This document shows, in pieces, positions 43,642 through 45,526 of a DNA stretch of 45,526 nt. Numbering within the stretch: position 1 is the stretch's first letter; each line of letters begins with the position of its first letter. A model generated the notes under the pieces. The model ran no database searches, was not told the origin of the DNA, and saw nothing but the letters and a program-made list of their open reading frames with translations. The stretch is from Bacteroidia bacterium (lineage in GTDB: Bacteria; Bacteroidota; Bacteroidia; NS11-12g; UBA9320): assembly GCA_017640445.1 (NCBI GenBank), contig JAEPQQ010000006.1, forward strand, positions 49,371 through 94,896, read 5' to 3'. Made by a program: the position numbers and the translations under genes.

Positions 43642-43715
43642 GGGCCATTGGTGTAACTGGAAACGCGCCCGGACAGCAAAATCGGGAGTTATAGGTTCGA
43701 TTCCTTTATGGTCCA
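43642..43715 (+). pseudogene. tRNA-like sequence, probably a degenerate tRNA gene
   Basis: A 74-base cloverleaf. The seven-base-pair acceptor stem (43642-43648 with 43708-43714) is complete with one G-U pair, U8 is present, and the D-arm (GTGT/ACGC) has A14, GG and A21. The T-arm has a one-mismatch stem (T-T) and the loop TTCGATT. The anticodon arm is a five-pair stem (43668-43672 with 43682-43686) with a nine-base loop ACAGCAAAA that has no U. If a seven-base loop is forced, the anticodon would be GCA (Cys), but position 33 is A and the discriminator is A. CCA is not encoded. It most likely is a dead tRNA or the end of an old integration site, starting seven bases after a gene stop. Confidence 0.6.
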
Positions 43716-43889
43716 CTAAGTTTAGCAACAAACACCCTCGGAGTTCAAGTTTGATCTGAACCAATTGTAGACTGGGAAAAGGTCCATGTCCAAACCGACG
43801 TTTTAACAAAGTAAAAACGACTTCTGAGCAAAGTTTTTATTTTCGTACTACATGATCTTTGTGCCACAAATCAATCAGTACAAAACAGT
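43716..43889. promoter_or_regulatory. 174-base non-coding region before the SDR gene
   Basis: Contains a small inverted repeat GTTCA/TGAAC around 43743-43761 with a nine-base loop and a TATTTTCG near-consensus -7 box at 43838-43845, about 45 bases before the ATG at 43890. No open frame or attachment-site copy of the tRNA-like sequence is visible here. Confidence 0.35.
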
Positions 43890-44846
43890 ATGGTACAAAT
43901 GGAAAACAAGGAATTTGGCAAAAACGGATGGACTCCGAAAAGATTAGAAAGCTTAGAGGGGAAAACCTATCTTATAACCGGAGCAAACACCGGAGCAGGA
44001 TTTGAAGCTACCAGAATCTTATTGACTAAAGGTGCAGGAGTGGTAATGCTCAACCGAAATGAAACGAAATCCAATAAGGCAATTGAGAAGCTAAGAGAAG
44101 AGTTAGGTTCTGGTGTTAGTGTTTCTTTTATCAAAATGGATTTAGCCAATCTGGCTTCTGTTCGAAGCGCTGCTGAAAAAGTAATTAAAACTGTTCCAAG
44201 AGTGGATGCCCTCATGTGCAATGCTGCCATCGCCCAGGTGCCAAAGCAAAAACGAACCGTTGATGGATTTGAAAGCCACCTGGGAGTAAACCATTTCGGT
44301 CACTTTCTATTGGTCAATTTATTATTTGACAGAATTGAAAAATCCTCAGGAAGAATTGTGGTTGTGGGCAGTGAAGGATATAAAATGGGATTGAAAACCA
44401 TTCAGTTTGAAGATATGAACTGGGATAAAAACTATCATCCAATGAATACCTATTGTCATAGCAAACTAGCTCAGATGATGTTCGCATATGACTTACAAAG
44501 AAGAATTGATGCTGCTCAAAAAGATGTGAAGGTATATGTTTGTCACCCAGGGGCTTCCGCTACTTCCCTCATCAACAACAGTGGTGGCCTAAGGGACCGA
44601 ATTATTTTCAGATTAATGGCGATGACCCCACTGGTCCAGTCAGCGGAAAAAGGAGCTTACCCTGAGGTAATGTGTGCCACAGAAGACCACCTGGACCCAA
44701 CGGCCTATTACGGCCCCACAGGAAGAATGAACTGGACCGGTCCTGTTGGTGTATGTGAACTGAAACCGTTTGTGATAGACCAGGATGTAGCCTCAAAACT
44801 TTGGACGGTTTCTGAAAATCAAACAGGTCAGAAATTTCAATTATAA
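43890..44846 (+). CDS. SDR family oxidoreductase, retinol dehydrogenase-like
   Basis: A 318-residue classical-extended SDR. The cofactor motif TGANTGAG is at 30-37, the NxA motif is CNAA (110-113), the serine is in VVGSEG (161), and YCHSK gives Y188 and K192. The N53-R-N type stretch after the second strand (LNRNETK) suggests NADP(H). The sequence resembles retinol-dehydrogenase and protochlorophyllide-type SDRs, though the substrate is unknown. Arg codons are mainly AGA (about 11 of 16), unlike most neighbours. An ATG at 43899 is an alternative start. It lies 13 bases upstream of the AraC-type gene, and they may be co-transcribed. Confidence 0.9.
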   Translation: MVQMENKEFGKNGWTPKRLESLEGKTYLITGANTGAGFEATRILLTKGAGVVMLNRNETKSNKAIEKLREELGSGVSVSFIKMDLANLASVRSAAEKVIKTVPRVDALMCNAAIAQVPKQKRTVDGFESHLGVNHFGHFLLVNLLFDRIEKSSGRIVVVGSEGYKMGLKTIQFEDMNWDKNYHPMNTYCHSKLAQMMFAYDLQRRIDAAQKDVKVYVCHPGASATSLINNSGGLRDRIIFRLMAMTPLVQSAEKGAYPEVMCATEDHLDPTAYYGPTGRMNWTGPVGVCELKPFVIDQDVASKLWTVSENQTGQKFQL

Positions 44847-44859
44847 AGACGCTTATTAA

Positions 44860-45526
44860 ATGGAACATGTACACGCATCCAGCAAGGGCCGGGTATTTTT
44901 ATCCGGCACAATCAATAAACAATACACCTGGGAAAGCGTGTCACCCCAGCACATTGTGGTGTACATCTACGGAGGAGAGTTAGTGCTAACCTATGGCAAA
45001 GACACATTGACTTTTGTTGCAGGAGATACCGTTTTGATTCCGAAAAATCAGTTAACCCGTAGTTTGAAGAAACCCGTCGATGGGCACCCGTTTAAATGCG
45101 TATCAGTATTCCTTCCTGAAGCAAATTTGAGAGAGTTCTACGCTGACCGAGGAAACTCAGAAACCTGGACGGAGAACATTTCCAGACAACGACCGATTAC
45201 GCCACACCCTTTGTTAAAGAGCTTCTTTGGAACCTTATTGCCATATTTCGATTTAGACAATGACCTTCCGCCTAGTTTGGTCATCCTTAAAATCAAGGAA
45301 CTACTAACCATAATCGAATCGGTGGATAAAAGAGCAAGTTCGATTTTGGGAACATTTAGTGAAATTGGCAAAGTAGATCTTGAAAAGTACATGGAGGAGC
45401 ATTTTATGTACAATCTCCCGCTCGAGAAGTTCGCCTATTTGACAGGTAGAAGTCTTACCACTTTTAAGTCTGATTTTAAACGGATATTTGATAATACACC
45501 CGGTAAGTGGCTCACAGGAAAAAGAC
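44860..45526 (+). CDS. AraC-family transcriptional regulator, 3' end cut by window
   Basis: Partial gene: 222 residues visible, frame open at the window edge. The N-terminal beta-barrel-like region (about 10-90) is of the cupin type, seen in sensing domains of AraC regulators. The C-terminal HTH begins at about 180, with LEKFAYLTGRSLTTFKSDFK and then the family-typical F-x-x-TPGKWL. It probably controls the adjacent SDR gene, which ends 13 bases upstream. The remaining second HTH helix and tail lie beyond the window. Confidence 0.88.
   Translation, partial: MEHVHASSKGRVFLSGTINKQYTWESVSPQHIVVYIYGGELVLTYGKDTLTFVAGDTVLIPKNQLTRSLKKPVDGHPFKCVSVFLPEANLREFYADRGNSETWTENISRQRPITPHPLLKSFFGTLLPYFDLDNDLPPSLVILKIKELLTIIESVDKRASSILGTFSEIGKVDLEKYMEEHFMYNLPLEKFAYLTGRSLTTFKSDFKRIFDNTPGKWLTGKR

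Noticed and set aside
43642-43715. Calling the element a functional tRNA-Cys
   Set aside because: U33 is missing, the 31-39 pair would be A-A, the discriminator is A and the T-stem has a mismatch; a working Cys tRNA is unlikely.
1-45526. CRISPR array, insertion sequence, rRNA or phage genes
   Set aside because: I looked for regular short repeats with spacers, transposase motifs and rRNA-like sequence and saw none; gene density and functions are chromosomal.

Overview
The window comes from a member of the Bacteroidota, most likely a marine or aquatic Flavobacteriales-type organism. The evidence is PorX (the type IX secretion response regulator), five proteins with C-terminal type IX secretion (T9SS) sorting domains, the fused LpxC-FabZ enzyme, two S46 dipeptidyl-peptidases, and repeated copies of the Bacteroidota -7 promoter box TAnnTTTG directly upstream of genes. 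Almost the whole window is coding. No stretch above about 300 bases lacks a gene, and I saw no insertion sequence, CRISPR array, rRNA or prophage. I place several starts by the position of the -7 box.

Layout. 1-4908: a beta-CASP metallo-hydrolase (cut by the window edge), a small membrane protein, then the minus-strand operon porX-tsaE-M28 peptidase. 5046-10168: a plus-strand envelope run (HD phosphohydrolase, lpxD, lpxC/fabZ, lpxA, ABC ATPase) that makes lipid A precursors. 10158-12905: a GT2/GT-C glycosyltransferase pair and divergent mnmD (tRNA modification). 12961-16630: a T9SS cargo protein with its own promoter and terminator, an SDR, and mlaE-mlaF (lipid transport). 16640-27447: a DPP11-like and a DPP7-like S46 peptidase flanking two large minus-strand secreted proteins (PKD-repeat and beta-helix). 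27499-34876: a YyaL-type thioredoxin-fold protein, a 1259-residue repeat cargo protein, and a zinc-ribbon/YwqK-repeat membrane protein. 34931-38613: three tandem paralogous lipoproteins followed by a subtilase. 38718-43635: folD, queE, ychF, DUF2200, DUF3703 and an odd zinc-ribbon SDR. 43642-45526: a degenerate tRNA-like sequence, then an SDR and an AraC-type regulator with somewhat different codon use, possibly an acquired segment.

How it fits together. The theme is envelope building plus secretion and extracellular protein breakdown: PorX controls T9SS expression, T9SS exports the cargo proteins, and M28, S46 and S8 peptidases process peptides outside the cytoplasm. The items most worth a second look are the tRNA-like relic at 43642-43715, the zinc-ribbon SDR lacking the catalytic tyrosine, the six-fold ~114-residue repeat at 31103-33166, the tandem lipoprotein-subtilase operon, and start codons placed almost on the predicted transcription start. 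I did not find a clearly new multi-gene defence or mobile system.
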